A stretch of 64,000 bases of DNA from contig CAILKO010000044.1 in NCBI GenBank assembly GCA_903834835.1, forward strand, positions 48,236-112,235, written 5' to 3'. A program made the translations under genes and the position numbers. Positions 51,690-60,681 of the stretch are shown piece by piece (within the stretch, counting starts at the first letter, position 1; each line of letters opens with the position of its first letter). Below the pieces are notes generated by a model that saw nothing but the letters and a program-made list of their open reading frames with translations, had not been told where the DNA came from and did not search any database. This stretch comes from an uncultured Pseudomonadota bacterium (GTDB lineage: Bacteria > Pseudomonadota > Gammaproteobacteria > Burkholderiales > SG8-39).

Positions 51690-52838
51690 CTAGCCGTGCA
51701 GCCCGATCAGGCGGAAGGCCGCAATCGGCCGCTGGAAGCCGCGCAGATTCAGCAGGCCGACGCCTTCTGTCTTCGCGACCCGTTCCACTTCCATCTGGGT
51801 CTGGCCGTCGATCATGATTTCCCCGCCGCGGGCCTCGCCGCACAGGCGCGCCGCGAGGTTCGGCACATTGCCGATGATCGCGTACTCCCAGCGCTCCTCG
51901 AATCCGATCAGACCGAGCGTCGCCTCGCCGTGAGCGATCCCTATCCCGAGTCCGACCTCCTGCCCGCGCTCGCGCCATGCCGCAGCAATGGGCTCGAATG
52001 CAGTCTGCAGCTCGAGCGCCATGCGCACCGCCTGCTCGCCAGGGTGCTCGATCGGCAGCGGGTCGTTGAAAAAAATCATTACGCCGTCTCCGGCAAAATG
52101 CTCGATCGTCCCGCTGTACCGGCCGACGATGCGCCCCATTGCCGCGTGATAGCTGCGCAGCAGATCCATCACTTCTTCCGGGTTGGCGCGATCGGTGAAG
52201 GCAGTGAAGCCGCGCAAGTCGAGAAACACCGCGGTGACATCGCGCCGATGCGGTGCGAGCATGTCCTCGCCGCCCGCGATGATGGTGTCGGCAACCTGGG
52301 GTGAGAAGAACTGCTTCAGCCGCCCCAGGCGCTCGATCGATGACACCTGTTCCTGCACACGCTCCTCCAGCCGCAGATTCCACTCACGCAACTGCTCAGC
52401 CTGGCGGCGCACCTCGTCCTGCAGTCCCTTCGTGCGCAACAGCGCTCGCACCCGCGCGAAGAGCTCCGGCCAGTTCACCGGTTTGGAGATGAAATCATCC
52501 GCCCCGGCCTCGATGCCGGTGATCCGCTCCTGAAGTGGATCGAGCGAGGTGACGAGCACCACGGGCGTCATTGCGCTCGCCCGCTCGGCTCGTATGCGCC
52601 GGCAAAGGTCGAAACCGGACATGCCGGTCATGATGATGTCGGTAATCACGAGATCGGGGGGAGCGGCGCGCACGCGTTCAAACGCTTCTTCGCCGGAGGA
52701 CGCCGATTCCACCGCGTAGCCGCGCGTGCGCAGCAACTCCGCCATGATCTCCACGTTGGCGCGCTGGTCGTCCACGACCAGTATTCTGGAAGCGGAGTCT
52801 GCAGGTACCTGGGCGGAGCTGAAAGACGGAGGGTTCAT
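51690..52838 (-). CDS. Response regulator with class III nucleotide cyclase domain
   Basis: 382 residues. Receiver domain about 18-135, phospho-acceptor Asp in DLVITDIIMTGMSG; coiled coil about 140-190 (EVRRQAEQLREWNLRLEERVQEQ shortened); cyclase domain about 210-380 with both metal Asp positions (VFLDLRGFTAFTD and HFAGDGVMIFFND). The usual adenine-selecting Lys is His here, and the transition-state region reads IGNVPNLAARL. Whether it makes cAMP is open. No kinase gene is adjacent. Confidence 0.85.
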   Translation of the reverse strand: MNPPSFSSAQVPADSASRILVVDDQRANVEIMAELLRTRGYAVESASSGEEAFERVRAAPPDLVITDIIMTGMSGFDLCRRIRAERASAMTPVVLVTSLDPLQERITGIEAGADDFISKPVNWPELFARVRALLRTKGLQDEVRRQAEQLREWNLRLEERVQEQVSSIERLGRLKQFFSPQVADTIIAGGEDMLAPHRRDVTAVFLDLRGFTAFTDRANPEEVMDLLRSYHAAMGRIVGRYSGTIEHFAGDGVMIFFNDPLPIEHPGEQAVRMALELQTAFEPIAAAWRERGQEVGLGIGIAHGEATLGLIGFEERWEYAIIGNVPNLAARLCGEARGGEIMIDGQTQMEVERVAKTEGVGLLNLRGFQRPIAAFRLIGLHG

Positions 52839-52938
52839 GGGCCAGTGTTGGGCGGTACCGCAAGCGGCTGCCCGGCATCGCTCAGACACCAAAGCGCGTG
52901 GCGAGTATAGCCCGGGCGCCGCTGTCTCCGCGCCCCCG

Positions 52939-52944
52939 TAGAAT
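52939..52944 (+). promoter_or_regulatory. Candidate -10 element for the SDR gene
   Basis: TAGAAT in the 193-bp gap before the SDR gene, 87 bp upstream of its ATG. The remainder of the gap holds no other feature I recognise. Confidence 0.35.
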
Positions 52945-53031
52945 GCTGCGCTCCCCCTTGAAACACGTCCGCCGACGCGAGCGCCGACCTGCTCGCGGCC
53001 CGCCAGGACAACAGGCCAAGAAAGGCTAGCC

Positions 53032-53820
53032 ATGGCATCACGCAATATCAAACAGATGCTAGATCTCGGCGGCAGGATCGCCGTGGTAACCGGTGGATCG
53101 CGCGGTCTCGGACTCCAGATTGCCGAATCGCTGGGTGAGCTCGGCGCCGAGGTCGCGATCACGGCACGCAAGAAAATAGAACTCGACGAAGCGCTTGCCT
53201 ATCTGGAAAAGCGCGGTGTGAACGTTACGACATGGGTGTCTGACCTGAGCAGGAAAGACCAGATCGAGCCGCTCGTGAGCGGACTGCTCGAGCGCTACGG
53301 CAAGGTGGACATACTCGTCAACAATGCCGGCACGAGCTGGGGCGCGCCGGCCGAGACCCACCCGGTGGACGCCTGGGAAAAAGTGATGGCCCTGAACCTG
53401 ACCGCCATGTTCATGCTGTCGCAGCAGATCGGCCTGCGATCAATGATCCCGCAGAAGTGGGGCCGGATCATCAACAATGCTTCGATCGCCGGACTGATCG
53501 CGCCCGACCCCCGCATCATGCGCGCGGTCGCCTACAACACCAGCAAGGCTGGCGTGATCGGACTCACGCGCTCGCTCGCGGCCGAATGGGGTCGGCACGG
53601 GATCACGGTAAACGCGATCTGTCCGGGATTCTTCCCGTCCAGAATGACCGGCGGCGTGCTCGACGACCCGACCACCCGATTCGTGCTGGACGGAACCCCG
53701 ACCGGTCGCCTGGGAAACGACGAAGATCTGAAGGGTATCGTCGCACTGATGGCATCGGAGGCTGGCAGCCATATCACCGGCCAGGCACTCGCCGTCGACG
53801 GCGGCGCGACCGCGATTTAG
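53032..53820 (+). CDS. Short-chain dehydrogenase/reductase
   Basis: 262 residues of the classical SDR family: cofactor motif TGGSRGLG at residues 20-27, NNAG, NNASIAG for the catalytic Ser, and YNTSKAG with Tyr168 and Lys172. Gluconate 5-dehydrogenase-like and 3-hydroxyacyl reductase-like members look similar, so substrate is undecided. AAAGG precedes the ATG. An IclR-family gene follows on the same strand after a 290-bp gap. Confidence 0.9.
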   Translation: MASRNIKQMLDLGGRIAVVTGGSRGLGLQIAESLGELGAEVAITARKKIELDEALAYLEKRGVNVTTWVSDLSRKDQIEPLVSGLLERYGKVDILVNNAGTSWGAPAETHPVDAWEKVMALNLTAMFMLSQQIGLRSMIPQKWGRIINNASIAGLIAPDPRIMRAVAYNTSKAGVIGLTRSLAAEWGRHGITVNAICPGFFPSRMTGGVLDDPTTRFVLDGTPTGRLGNDEDLKGIVALMASEAGSHITGQALAVDGGATAI

Positions 53821-53861
53821 CTCCGGGCGAGCAAAACGGGGCATATCCCTACTAATAGTAT

Positions 53862-53886
53862 TTGAATTTCGCATAGTGAAATTCAA
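53862..53886. promoter_or_regulatory. Inverted repeat upstream of the IclR gene, candidate operator
   Basis: Perfect 9-bp arms TTGAATTTC and GAAATTCAA with a 7-bp spacer GCATAGT. It is AT-rich in a GC-rich genome and lies about 225 bp before the IclR ATG. IclR-family operators are often dyads of this size. It could control the IclR gene itself or neighbouring catabolic genes. Confidence 0.5.
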
Positions 53887-54110
53887 TATGATTAATTTGA
53901 CACCCATGCGATGGAGATCGATAGTTAGGGTCTCGGGAGCACAGGCCACCGGATAGTCGGTGGCGACAAACCGGTCGCTACGCCACATCTCCCGTGCACC
54001 GACTCGCATGTCCGCACCGTTCGCAACGGCCGTGGATTTTGCACATCGCCGTCAGCTGGACCGCTCGACAGGCATCGGAGTGCCTGCTTACCTTGGGGGA
54101 GGAGAGCATC

Positions 54111-54941
54111 ATGGGAGGATTTGAACCGATCGCGCCGCTGGCTCAGGCTGCGACCACGGCCAATCGAGACACCGAGGGCGACCGTCAGTTCGCAACGACG
54201 CTCGCACGCGGACTGGAAGTTCTGCGCTGTTTCACGCCACTTGAGCCCATGCTCGGCAACAAGGAAATTTCGGCGCGCACCGGCCTGCCCAAGCCGACCG
54301 TGTCGCGCCTCACCTACACACTGACCAAACTCGGCTACCTGAGACACAACCTCAGGATGGGAAAGTATCAGCTCGGCTCTGCGGTGCTCTCCATCGGCTA
54401 TCCGCTGCTCGCCTCGATGAGTGTGCGCCAGATCGCCCGCCCGATGATGGAAGACCTCGCGGAGTACTGCAACGGTGCGGTTTCCATGTGCATACGCGAC
54501 CGGCTGAATATCGTCTATGTGGAGTCCTGCCGCAGCGGCAATGCTTTCGCGACCCTGCCGGATATCGGCACCTCGACGCCGATTGCCGCCAGCGTGAGCG
54601 GTCGCGCGTTCCTTGCGGGCTGCTCGCCCGCCGAGCGCGAAGCCATCCTGAATCAGATCAAGGTCAAGGAGCCGGAGTCCTACAGCAAGCACCGGCTGCA
54701 TATCGATAAAGCGCTGGACGATATCCGCGTGCGCGGCTACTGCATCACGCCGCGCGACCTGCGACGCGACACCTTCGCGGTCGGTGCCCCGATGCGCCGG
54801 CCCGTGGACGGCGAACATGTCGCGTTCAACTGCGCGGTGCCCGCCTTCCTGCTGAAGAAAGGTCAGCTCGAAGAAGATCTCGGCCCGCGCCTGGTCGCAA
54901 TGATCCGCAATCTGGAAGCCGCAATCGGCATTCACGCCTGA
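54111..54941 (+). CDS. IclR family transcriptional regulator
   Basis: 276 residues from the ATG preceded by GGGGGAGGAG. N-terminal winged helix-turn-helix (TTLARGLEVLRCFTPLEPMLGNKEISARTGLPKPTVSRLTYTL pattern) and C-terminal IclR effector domain (SVSGRAFLAG, RGYCITPRDLRRDTFAVGAPMRRP). It likely regulates a local catabolic operon. The gap 53821-54110 upstream carries an inverted repeat and a second motif shared with 43562. Confidence 0.92.
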   Translation: MGGFEPIAPLAQAATTANRDTEGDRQFATTLARGLEVLRCFTPLEPMLGNKEISARTGLPKPTVSRLTYTLTKLGYLRHNLRMGKYQLGSAVLSIGYPLLASMSVRQIARPMMEDLAEYCNGAVSMCIRDRLNIVYVESCRSGNAFATLPDIGTSTPIAASVSGRAFLAGCSPAEREAILNQIKVKEPESYSKHRLHIDKALDDIRVRGYCITPRDLRRDTFAVGAPMRRPVDGEHVAFNCAVPAFLLKKGQLEEDLGPRLVAMIRNLEAAIGIHA

Positions 54942-54977
54942 GCTTTTCAGGGGCCGCGCCACCGACCGCCAGACTGC

Positions 54978-55874
54978 ATGACGCCACTACTGGAGGCCCT
55001 GCACGCGCTCGATCAGGAGTGGCACGGCCTGGTTCCCGCTGCCGCCAAGATCCTGCTCATCATCGGGCTCGCCTGGGCCCTGCAGCACTTGGCCGCCCAG
55101 GTGATCAAGAGCTTCCATGCCTACATGGCGCGACGCGCTCCGGGGATGGTCGACCCCGGCCGCGTGCAGACGCTCGAGCGGGTGTTCCGCTATATCGCAA
55201 CCGTCGTGATCGCGCTGGTCGCCGGCACGCTGGTCCTCGGACAGCTGGGCATTTCAATTGCGCCGATACTCGCGACCGCAGGCGTCGCAGGCGTGGCCAT
55301 CGGCTTTGGCGCCCAGAGTCTGGTCAAGGATTACTTCACAGGCTTTTTCCTGCTGCTCGAGGACCAGATACGACAGGGCGACGTGATCCAGATCGGAGAC
55401 AAAGCCGGCATCGTGGAGGAAGTCACGCTCAGGTACGTGCGCCTGCGCGACCTGGACGGCTACGTGCACTTTCTCCCCAACGGCGAGATCAAGAGCGTCA
55501 CCAACCGGACGCGGGATTTTGCATATGCCGTGGTGGAAGTCGGCGTGTCCTGTACCGAGAATGCGGATACCGTGCTCGAAATCATGCGCACGGCAGGCAA
55601 TTCGATCCGCACGGACCCGGCCTTTGCGCGGTGCGTGCAGGAGGAATGCGAGGTGATCGGCGTCGAACGCCTGGACGGCTCCGCGCTGGTGCTCCGCGCG
55701 CGACTGAAGGTGGCGCCGCTGGAACAGCAGCCTGTCCGGCGCGAGTTCCTGAAGCGTATCAAGACCGCCTTCGACGCGCAGGGTGTCCAGATGCCGGCGC
55801 CGGCAATCGCCATCCAGTCCGGTGATGCCGGCACCTCGCGAACGGGCAGACCCCGGGAAAGCGCCGGACGCTAG
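54978..55874 (+). CDS. MscS family small-conductance mechanosensitive channel
   Basis: 298 residues. Three hydrophobic segments, the last being the Gly/Ala-rich pore helix (GVAGVAIGFGAQSLVKDYFTGFFLLLEDQIRQGD), then the beta domain (GIVEEVTLRYVRLRDLDGYVHFLPNGEI). It opens under membrane tension to release solutes. It overlaps the convergent BtuF-like gene by 4 bp. Confidence 0.93.
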   Translation: MTPLLEALHALDQEWHGLVPAAAKILLIIGLAWALQHLAAQVIKSFHAYMARRAPGMVDPGRVQTLERVFRYIATVVIALVAGTLVLGQLGISIAPILATAGVAGVAIGFGAQSLVKDYFTGFFLLLEDQIRQGDVIQIGDKAGIVEEVTLRYVRLRDLDGYVHFLPNGEIKSVTNRTRDFAYAVVEVGVSCTENADTVLEIMRTAGNSIRTDPAFARCVQEECEVIGVERLDGSALVLRARLKVAPLEQQPVRREFLKRIKTAFDAQGVQMPAPAIAIQSGDAGTSRTGRPRESAGR

Positions 55875-56686
55875 ATCGCGCCGCCGCACTGCTTCGCATC
55901 CCAGCGGGCGAAGATGCGCTGCAACCGCATGAGGCCGTCCGTCAGCGCGGCCGGGCCGGGCTGCAGAATCTCCGATGACTTGATTTCATGCAGTTCGCCG
56001 TCGCGCACTGCCGGGATCGCGGCGAACCCTGGACGCGCCGCAAGGCTTTCCGGCCGGAACTTCTTGCCGCACCATGAGGCAACGATGATATCGGGCTGAC
56101 GTCTGACCACTTCCGCCGGCTCTGCGATGATGCGTCCACCCGCGCCCTGTTGAAGCGCGAGTTCGGCAAACACATTGTCCGCCCCGGCAATCTCCATCAA
56201 CTCGCTGACCCAGCGTATGCCGCTGATCATCGGTTCGTCCCATTCCTCGAAGTAGACCTTCGGGCGCCGGCCAAGCCGCGCAGCCCCCTCGCGCGCGGAT
56301 GCGATCCCGGCTTCGAAGCGAGCGACCAGCGCGGCGCCGCGGTCCGACGCGCCGACCATGGCCGAGAGCAACAGAATCATGGACAGAATTTCATCGACCG
56401 ATCGCTGATTGAACAGCACGACGTTCAAACCCTTGCGCGCCAGGTCGCGACCGATGTCCGCCTGCAGATCGCTGAAGCCGAGCACCAGGTCGGGCGCGAG
56501 TTCGAGGATGCGATCGATCTTTGCAGACAGGAAGGCGGATACACGCGGCTTCTCGCGTCGCGCGCGCGGCGGACGCACGGTGTAGCCGGAGATGCCGACG
56601 ATGCGCCGCTCCTCGCCCAGCAGGTAAAGCGTCTCGGTTGTCTCTTCGGTGAGGCAGACGATGCGTTCCGGGAGTCGCGCGGGCAT
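55871..56686 (-). CDS. BtuF-like ABC transporter substrate-binding protein, cobalamin/siderophore type
   Basis: 271 residues from MPARLPERIVCLTEETTETLYLLGE, the typical start of the group III (periplasmic-binding 2) domain; ILELAPDLVLGFSDLQADI and QPDIIVASWCGKKF are family blocks. The start at 56818 gives a more basic but unconvincing leader, and no clear signal peptide is seen, so location is uncertain. No permease or ATPase gene accompanies it. It is divergent from the CaiB/BaiF gene. Confidence 0.78.
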   Translation of the reverse strand: MPARLPERIVCLTEETTETLYLLGEERRIVGISGYTVRPPRARREKPRVSAFLSAKIDRILELAPDLVLGFSDLQADIGRDLARKGLNVVLFNQRSVDEILSMILLLSAMVGASDRGAALVARFEAGIASAREGAARLGRRPKVYFEEWDEPMISGIRWVSELMEIAGADNVFAELALQQGAGGRIIAEPAEVVRRQPDIIVASWCGKKFRPESLAARPGFAAIPAVRDGELHEIKSSEILQPGPAALTDGLMRLQRIFARWDAKQCGGAI

Positions 56687-56808
56687 GTGGGTCCGGTAAG
56701 GGTCGCAGCCTGGGGTGTGTCGCAAACTGCGAAAGACTCGGTCGGCCGCCATATACGCAGGGGCCGACCGAGCGGCGTGCAATGACAGGCCTAGGATAAC
56801 ATCGCGCG

Positions 56809-57957
56809 ATGCGCGCATCCTCCCCGCATCCCTCCAGCGGCGGTCCGCTCGCGGGCATTCGCGTGCTTGAATTCCAGGGCATCGGGCCCGCGCCGTTCTG
56901 CGGCATGCTGCTCGCCGACATGGGCGCTGACGTGCTGCTCGTCGAGCGCCCGCAACGCGCCGATGCCGAGTACTCGGTGGCGCGCGAACACGACGTCATG
57001 CTGCGCGGACGGCGTTCCCTGGTGCTCGACCTGAAGAGCGCGCCGGATCGGGACACAGCGCGATCGCTGATCCAGCGTGCCGATGCGCTGATCGAGGGCT
57101 TTCGCCCGGGCGTCATGGAACGTCTCGGCCTCGGTCCTGAGACCGCACTTGCGATCAACCCGCGCCTGATCTACGGCAGGGTGACCGGATGGGGCCAGGA
57201 CGGCCCGCTCGCTCAGCGCGCCGGGCACGACATCAACTACATCGCGCTCTCCGGCGTGCTGAATGCGCTCGGCCGCCGGGACGAGACCCCCGTCCCGCCC
57301 ATCAATCTGCTCGGCGATTTCGGAGGCGGCGGTGCGCTGTTTGCCTTTGGCATGGTCTGCGCGCTTCTGGAAGCAGGCAAATCCGGCCGCGGCCAGGTGG
57401 TGGATGCCGCAATGACCGAGGGCGCCTCGTTGCTTGCCGCGATGGTCCACGGGATGCGCGCAAGCGGCACCTGGTCCGACCGGCGCGGCACCAACCTGCT
57501 CGATACCGGCGCCCCCTGGTACGACGTCTACCGCACTCTGGACGGCAGACATGTCGCGATCGGTGCGATCGAACCGCAGTTTTACCAACAGTTGCTTGAG
57601 CGCCTGGGCCTCGCGGGTGAGGCGCTGCCGGACCAGAACGACCGCGCGGGATGGCCGGCGCTGCGCGCGCGATTTACCGAAGTGTTTCTCACGCGTACGC
57701 GCGACGACTGGACCCGCGTCTTCGATGGCGTCGATGCCTGTTACGCACCGGTCCTGGCGTTCAGCGAAGCGCCGGATCACCCGCACAATGCCGCCCGCGC
57801 GGCATTTCTCATGCAGCAGGGCGCGCCCGTGCCCGCTCCGGCACCGCGCCTTTCGCGCACGCCCCCGCTACGGGATACGCGCCCTCCTGCGGTGGGGGAA
57901 GGCGGGAGCCAGGCGATGGCGGAATGGGGCGCGGCCCCGTGCTCCGGCGAGGCGTAG
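56809..57957 (+). CDS. CaiB/BaiF family CoA-transferase or 2-methylacyl-CoA racemase
   Basis: 382 residues. Opens GGPLAGIRVLEFQGIGPAPFCGMLLADMGADVLLVERP and continues LIQRADALIEGFRPGVMERLGLGPE, as in alpha-methylacyl-CoA racemases; GRVTGWGQDGPLAQRAGHDINYIALSGVL is the class III family signature with the active-site region. Racemase is the better guess from the FCGMLLADMGA form. Its TAG stop overlaps a TAGAAT element. Confidence 0.88.
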   Translation: MRASSPHPSSGGPLAGIRVLEFQGIGPAPFCGMLLADMGADVLLVERPQRADAEYSVAREHDVMLRGRRSLVLDLKSAPDRDTARSLIQRADALIEGFRPGVMERLGLGPETALAINPRLIYGRVTGWGQDGPLAQRAGHDINYIALSGVLNALGRRDETPVPPINLLGDFGGGGALFAFGMVCALLEAGKSGRGQVVDAAMTEGASLLAAMVHGMRASGTWSDRRGTNLLDTGAPWYDVYRTLDGRHVAIGAIEPQFYQQLLERLGLAGEALPDQNDRAGWPALRARFTEVFLTRTRDDWTRVFDGVDACYAPVLAFSEAPDHPHNAARAAFLMQQGAPVPAPAPRLSRTPPLRDTRPPAVGEGGSQAMAEWGAAPCSGEA

Positions 57958-58275
57958 AATCGGTCCCAGCCCGCGCGGGAGGCCCGGGCTCCCCGAAAAG
58001 CCATCCGCCCACGCGAGAAGACAGACGATCGTGCAAGGACTTGTGCGGCTCGGGTTTACAGTGCATGGCTCCGTCCCGACGCGCGCGATGCGGATGCGCG
58101 GCATGCTTGCTCGATAAGTGCGTCTCAGGGTAGCAAGTTGGCGTGTGACGGACGCCTCTCGGAGGTTGTTTCCGGCGTGACGCCGTGCAGCAAGCGCGGC
58201 GTACCCGTCTAACGGTGTAGTTGGAAAGCAGCGCAACCGGGTCCCGTACCCGATTTTTCGGAGATTAAAACGACA
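57958..58275. other. 318-bp intergenic region upstream of the alpha/beta hydrolase gene
   Basis: No gene found. It holds TAGAAT at 57955-57960 (possible -10), and a short stem CGGGT/ACCCG with T5 after it at 58238-58258, terminator-like but only 5 bp, just before the ribosome binding site (GGAG) of the next gene. A small Cys-rich ORF (58064 region) overlaps this and lacks support. Confidence 0.4.
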
Positions 58276-59157
58276 ATGTCATCAGCACCCAGCACCCAAC
58301 ACCAAAGCATCTGGATGGATCTCATGGGAGTCAGCTTCTCCCAGGGCTGGATCAACGCGAACGGTATCAAGACCCGGTACCTGCATGCGGGATCCAAGGA
58401 CAAGCCCGCCCTGTTCCTGCTGCATGGAACCGGCGGTCACGCCGAAGCCTACGTACGCAATTTCGCCGCGCATGCGGAGCACTTCTCCACGTACGCGATC
58501 GACATGATCGGCAACGGCATGTCCGACAAGCCACCGGTGGACCTTGAGATTCCCGTCTACGTGAAGCATCTGAAGGACGTGATGGACACCCTCGGCATCA
58601 AGAAGGCCTCGGTCTCCGGTGAATCGCTGGGCGGCTGGGTCGCGGCCGGTTTCGCACTTGCCCATCCTGGCATGGTGGACCGGATCGTGCTGAACACTGC
58701 CGGCGGCCACACCGCCTTCCCGGAGGTGATGGAGCGCGTGAAGACGCTGTCGATGGCTGCGGTCGAGGATCCCTCCTGGGATCGCATCAAGACGCGCCTT
58801 CAGTTCCTGATGCACGACAAGTCCAAGGTCAATGACGACCTCGTCGCGGTCCGCCAGCGCATCTACAAGGCGCCCGGCATGGTCGACGCCATGCGCCGCA
58901 CGCTGGTGCTCCAGGAAATGGAGATCCGCAAGCGCAATCTGCTGACTCCCCAGCAGTGGGCGAGCATCGAAGCGCCGGCACTCGTGCTCTGGACATCGCA
59001 TGACCCAACAGCCGGCGTCGCCGACGGCAAGAAGCTGAGCGAGATGATTCCGAACTCGCGCTTTGTCGTCATGGACGGCTGCGGACACTGGCCGCAGTTC
59101 GAGGATGCGGAGACCTTCAACCGGATCCACATCGACTTCCTGCTCGGTCGATCCTAG
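58276..59157 (+). CDS. Alpha/beta hydrolase, meta-cleavage-product hydrolase-like
   Basis: 293 residues. Complete triad: Ser in VSGESLGGWVAAG, Asp in WTSHDPTAGVAD, His in DGCGHWPQFEDAETF; oxyanion motif FLLHGTGGHAEAY. The SESLGGW and GHWPQFE pattern is that of 2-hydroxymuconate semialdehyde / C-C bond hydrolases. It precedes an acyl-CoA dehydrogenase on the same strand. Ring substrate unknown. Confidence 0.86.
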   Translation: MSSAPSTQHQSIWMDLMGVSFSQGWINANGIKTRYLHAGSKDKPALFLLHGTGGHAEAYVRNFAAHAEHFSTYAIDMIGNGMSDKPPVDLEIPVYVKHLKDVMDTLGIKKASVSGESLGGWVAAGFALAHPGMVDRIVLNTAGGHTAFPEVMERVKTLSMAAVEDPSWDRIKTRLQFLMHDKSKVNDDLVAVRQRIYKAPGMVDAMRRTLVLQEMEIRKRNLLTPQQWASIEAPALVLWTSHDPTAGVADGKKLSEMIPNSRFVVMDGCGHWPQFEDAETFNRIHIDFLLGRS

Positions 59158-59166
59158 CAATACCTC

Positions 59167-59194
59167 GCCGCCGCACCCGTCCGGGTGCGGCGGC
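59167..59194. terminator. GC-rich hairpin downstream of the hydrolase gene
   Basis: A perfect 12-bp stem GCCGCCGCACCC/GGGTGCGGCGGC with a 4-nt loop, 9 bp after the hydrolase stop. No T-tract follows, so it may slow rather than end transcription, or protect the mRNA end. The remaining 59195-59307 bases carry only the ribosome binding site of the next gene. Confidence 0.55.
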
Positions 59195-59307
59195 CCATCG
59201 CGCACCCGCTGCGCATCCCGCCTTCCTTCTGGTTAGGCGCTGGTTTCCGCGCTCGGAACGCCGGACAATGCGTCTTCTTTCTGCATTGCGCATGACGGAG
59301 ATACACC

Positions 59308-60534
59308 ATGGATTTCGACTTCAGCCCCAGGGTTGCAGATTTGCGTGAGCGCCTCGTCCGCTTCATGGACGAGCACGTCTACCCGAACGAGACGCGCTAT
59401 CACGAAGAAGTAGAACAGAATCGCATGCGCGGCAACGCCTGGATCCCGACGAAAATCGTCGAGGAATTAAAGCCCGAGGCCCGCGCCGCCGGGCTGTGGA
59501 ATCTGTTCCTCCCGCGCTCGCCGCGCGTACCAGAGGGGCTGAACAATCTGGAGTACGCGCCACTCTGCGAAATCATGGGCCGCGTGACCTGGGCCAGCGA
59601 GGTGTTCAACTGCTCGGCGCCGGACACCGGCAATATGGAGACGCTTGAACGGTACGGTACCGAGACGCACAAGTCGCGCTGGCTCGACCGTCTGCTGCGC
59701 GGAGAGATCCGCTCCGCGTTCCTGATGACCGAGCCCGACGTCGCGTCATCGGATGCGACCAACATCCAGTGCCGCATCGAGCGCCAGGGCGACGAGTACG
59801 TCATCAACGGCCGTAAATGGTGGAGTTCGGGCGCGGGCGATCCGCGCTGCGCCGTGTACATCGTGATGGGCAAAACCGACACTGAAGCCGCCAAACACCA
59901 GCAGCAGTCGATGATCCTGGTGCCGTCTGATGCGAAGGGGATCACGGTCAAGCGGCCGCTTTCCGTATTCGGCTACGACGATGCCCCGCATGGTCACATG
60001 GAAATCCTGCTCGAGAATGTCCGGGTGCCCGCTGACAGCATTTTGCTCGGAGAAGGACGCGGCTTCGAAATCGCCCAGGGTCGTCTCGGACCCGGCCGTA
60101 TCCATCATTGCATGCGCTCGGTCGGCGCCGCTGAGCGTGCGCTGGAGCTGATGTGCCGGCGCCTGTCCTCCAGGATCGCCTTCGGCAAACGCATTTCCGA
60201 ACAGTCCGTGTGGCACGAGCGGATTGCCGATGCGCGCTGCATGATCGACCAGGCCCGCCTGCTGACATTCAGGGCAGCGGACATGATGGACAAGGCCGGC
60301 AACAAGGCAGCACGGTCCGAGATCGCGATGATCAAGGTCGTGGCGCCGAACGTCGCCTGTCAGGTGATCGACTGGGCGATCCAGGCCCACGGTGGCGGCG
60401 GCGTATCCGGGGACTTCCCGCTTGCCGGCATGTACGCACTGCAACGCACCCTGCGTCTTGCCGACGGACCGGACGAAGTCCATCGCGGCGCGATCGCCAA
60501 GGCCGAACTCGGTCGGCACGCGCCCCGCCCCTGA
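59308..60534 (+). CDS. Acyl-CoA dehydrogenase (ACAD10/11, LvaC-like)
   Basis: 408 residues. Family blocks: [18 protein letters not shown], the FAD/substrate segment [38 protein letters not shown], and the catalytic-base region [18 protein letters not shown] ... [12 protein letters not shown]. The opening [26 protein letters not shown] and [14 protein letters not shown] are typical of the ACAD10/11-like subgroup. GGAG lies 7 nt before the ATG. Dyad copy 4 lies 34 bp after its stop. Confidence 0.9.
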   Translation: MDFDFSPRVADLRERLVRFMDEHVYPNETRYHEEVEQNRMRGNAWIPTKIVEELKPEARAAGLWNLFLPRSPRVPEGLNNLEYAPLCEIMGRVTWASEVFNCSAPDTGNMETLERYGTETHKSRWLDRLLRGEIRSAFLMTEPDVASSDATNIQCRIERQGDEYVINGRKWWSSGAGDPRCAVYIVMGKTDTEAAKHQQQSMILVPSDAKGITVKRPLSVFGYDDAPHGHMEILLENVRVPADSILLGEGRGFEIAQGRLGPGRIHHCMRSVGAAERALELMCRRLSSRIAFGKRISEQSVWHERIADARCMIDQARLLTFRAADMMDKAGNKAARSEIAMIKVVAPNVACQVIDWAIQAHGGGGVSGDFPLAGMYALQRTLRLADGPDEVHRGAIAKAELGRHAPRP

Positions 60535-60568
60535 GACCGCGGCCTTCTGGGCAGCTCTGGGGGCGTGG

Positions 60569-60610
60569 TGGAGCATAAATAGTAACGCATTCGTTACTAT
60601 ATATGCTCCA
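60569..60610. repeat. Dispersed AT-rich dyad, copy 4, hairpin with 4-nt loop
   Basis: Two 19-bp arms (TGGAGCAT... and ...ATGCTCCA) with one mismatch around CATT; the core is AGTAAC-GCATTC-GTTACT. It lies between the convergent acyl-CoA dehydrogenase and rpoC genes. The central six bases differ from the other copies but the arms are kept, as expected for paired or bound arms. Confidence 0.8.
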
Positions 60611-60638
60611 ATCACCGGAATACCTGCTCCGGAAAAAG

Positions 60639-60662
60639 AAAAGGCGCCTTTCGGCGCCTTTT
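60639..60662 (-). terminator. Intrinsic terminator of rpoC
   Basis: A perfect 10-bp stem AAAAGGCGCC/GGCGCCTTTT with loop TTTC, followed on the minus strand by a T-rich tail (TTTTCTTTTTCC). It lies 20 bp beyond the rpoC stop and is a strong terminator. Confidence 0.85.
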
Positions 60663-60681
60663 CCATTCCTGCCCTGCGTGG

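Noticed and set aside
49459..52383. 974-codon open frame on the minus strand
   Set aside because: It is the antisense shadow of the FadB-like gene and cyclase gene; both of these have clear catalytic motifs, and the shadow product is Arg/His/Ala-rich without domains.
58064..58133. Small Cys-rich ORF (MAPSRRARCGCAACLL...) in the 318-bp gap
   Set aside because: No ribosome binding site and typical of GC-rich random frames.
2447..60610. The four dyads as parS or integron attC sites
   Set aside because: The core does not match the parS consensus TGTTNCACGTGAAACA, nor the attC core RYYYAAC/GTTRRRY.
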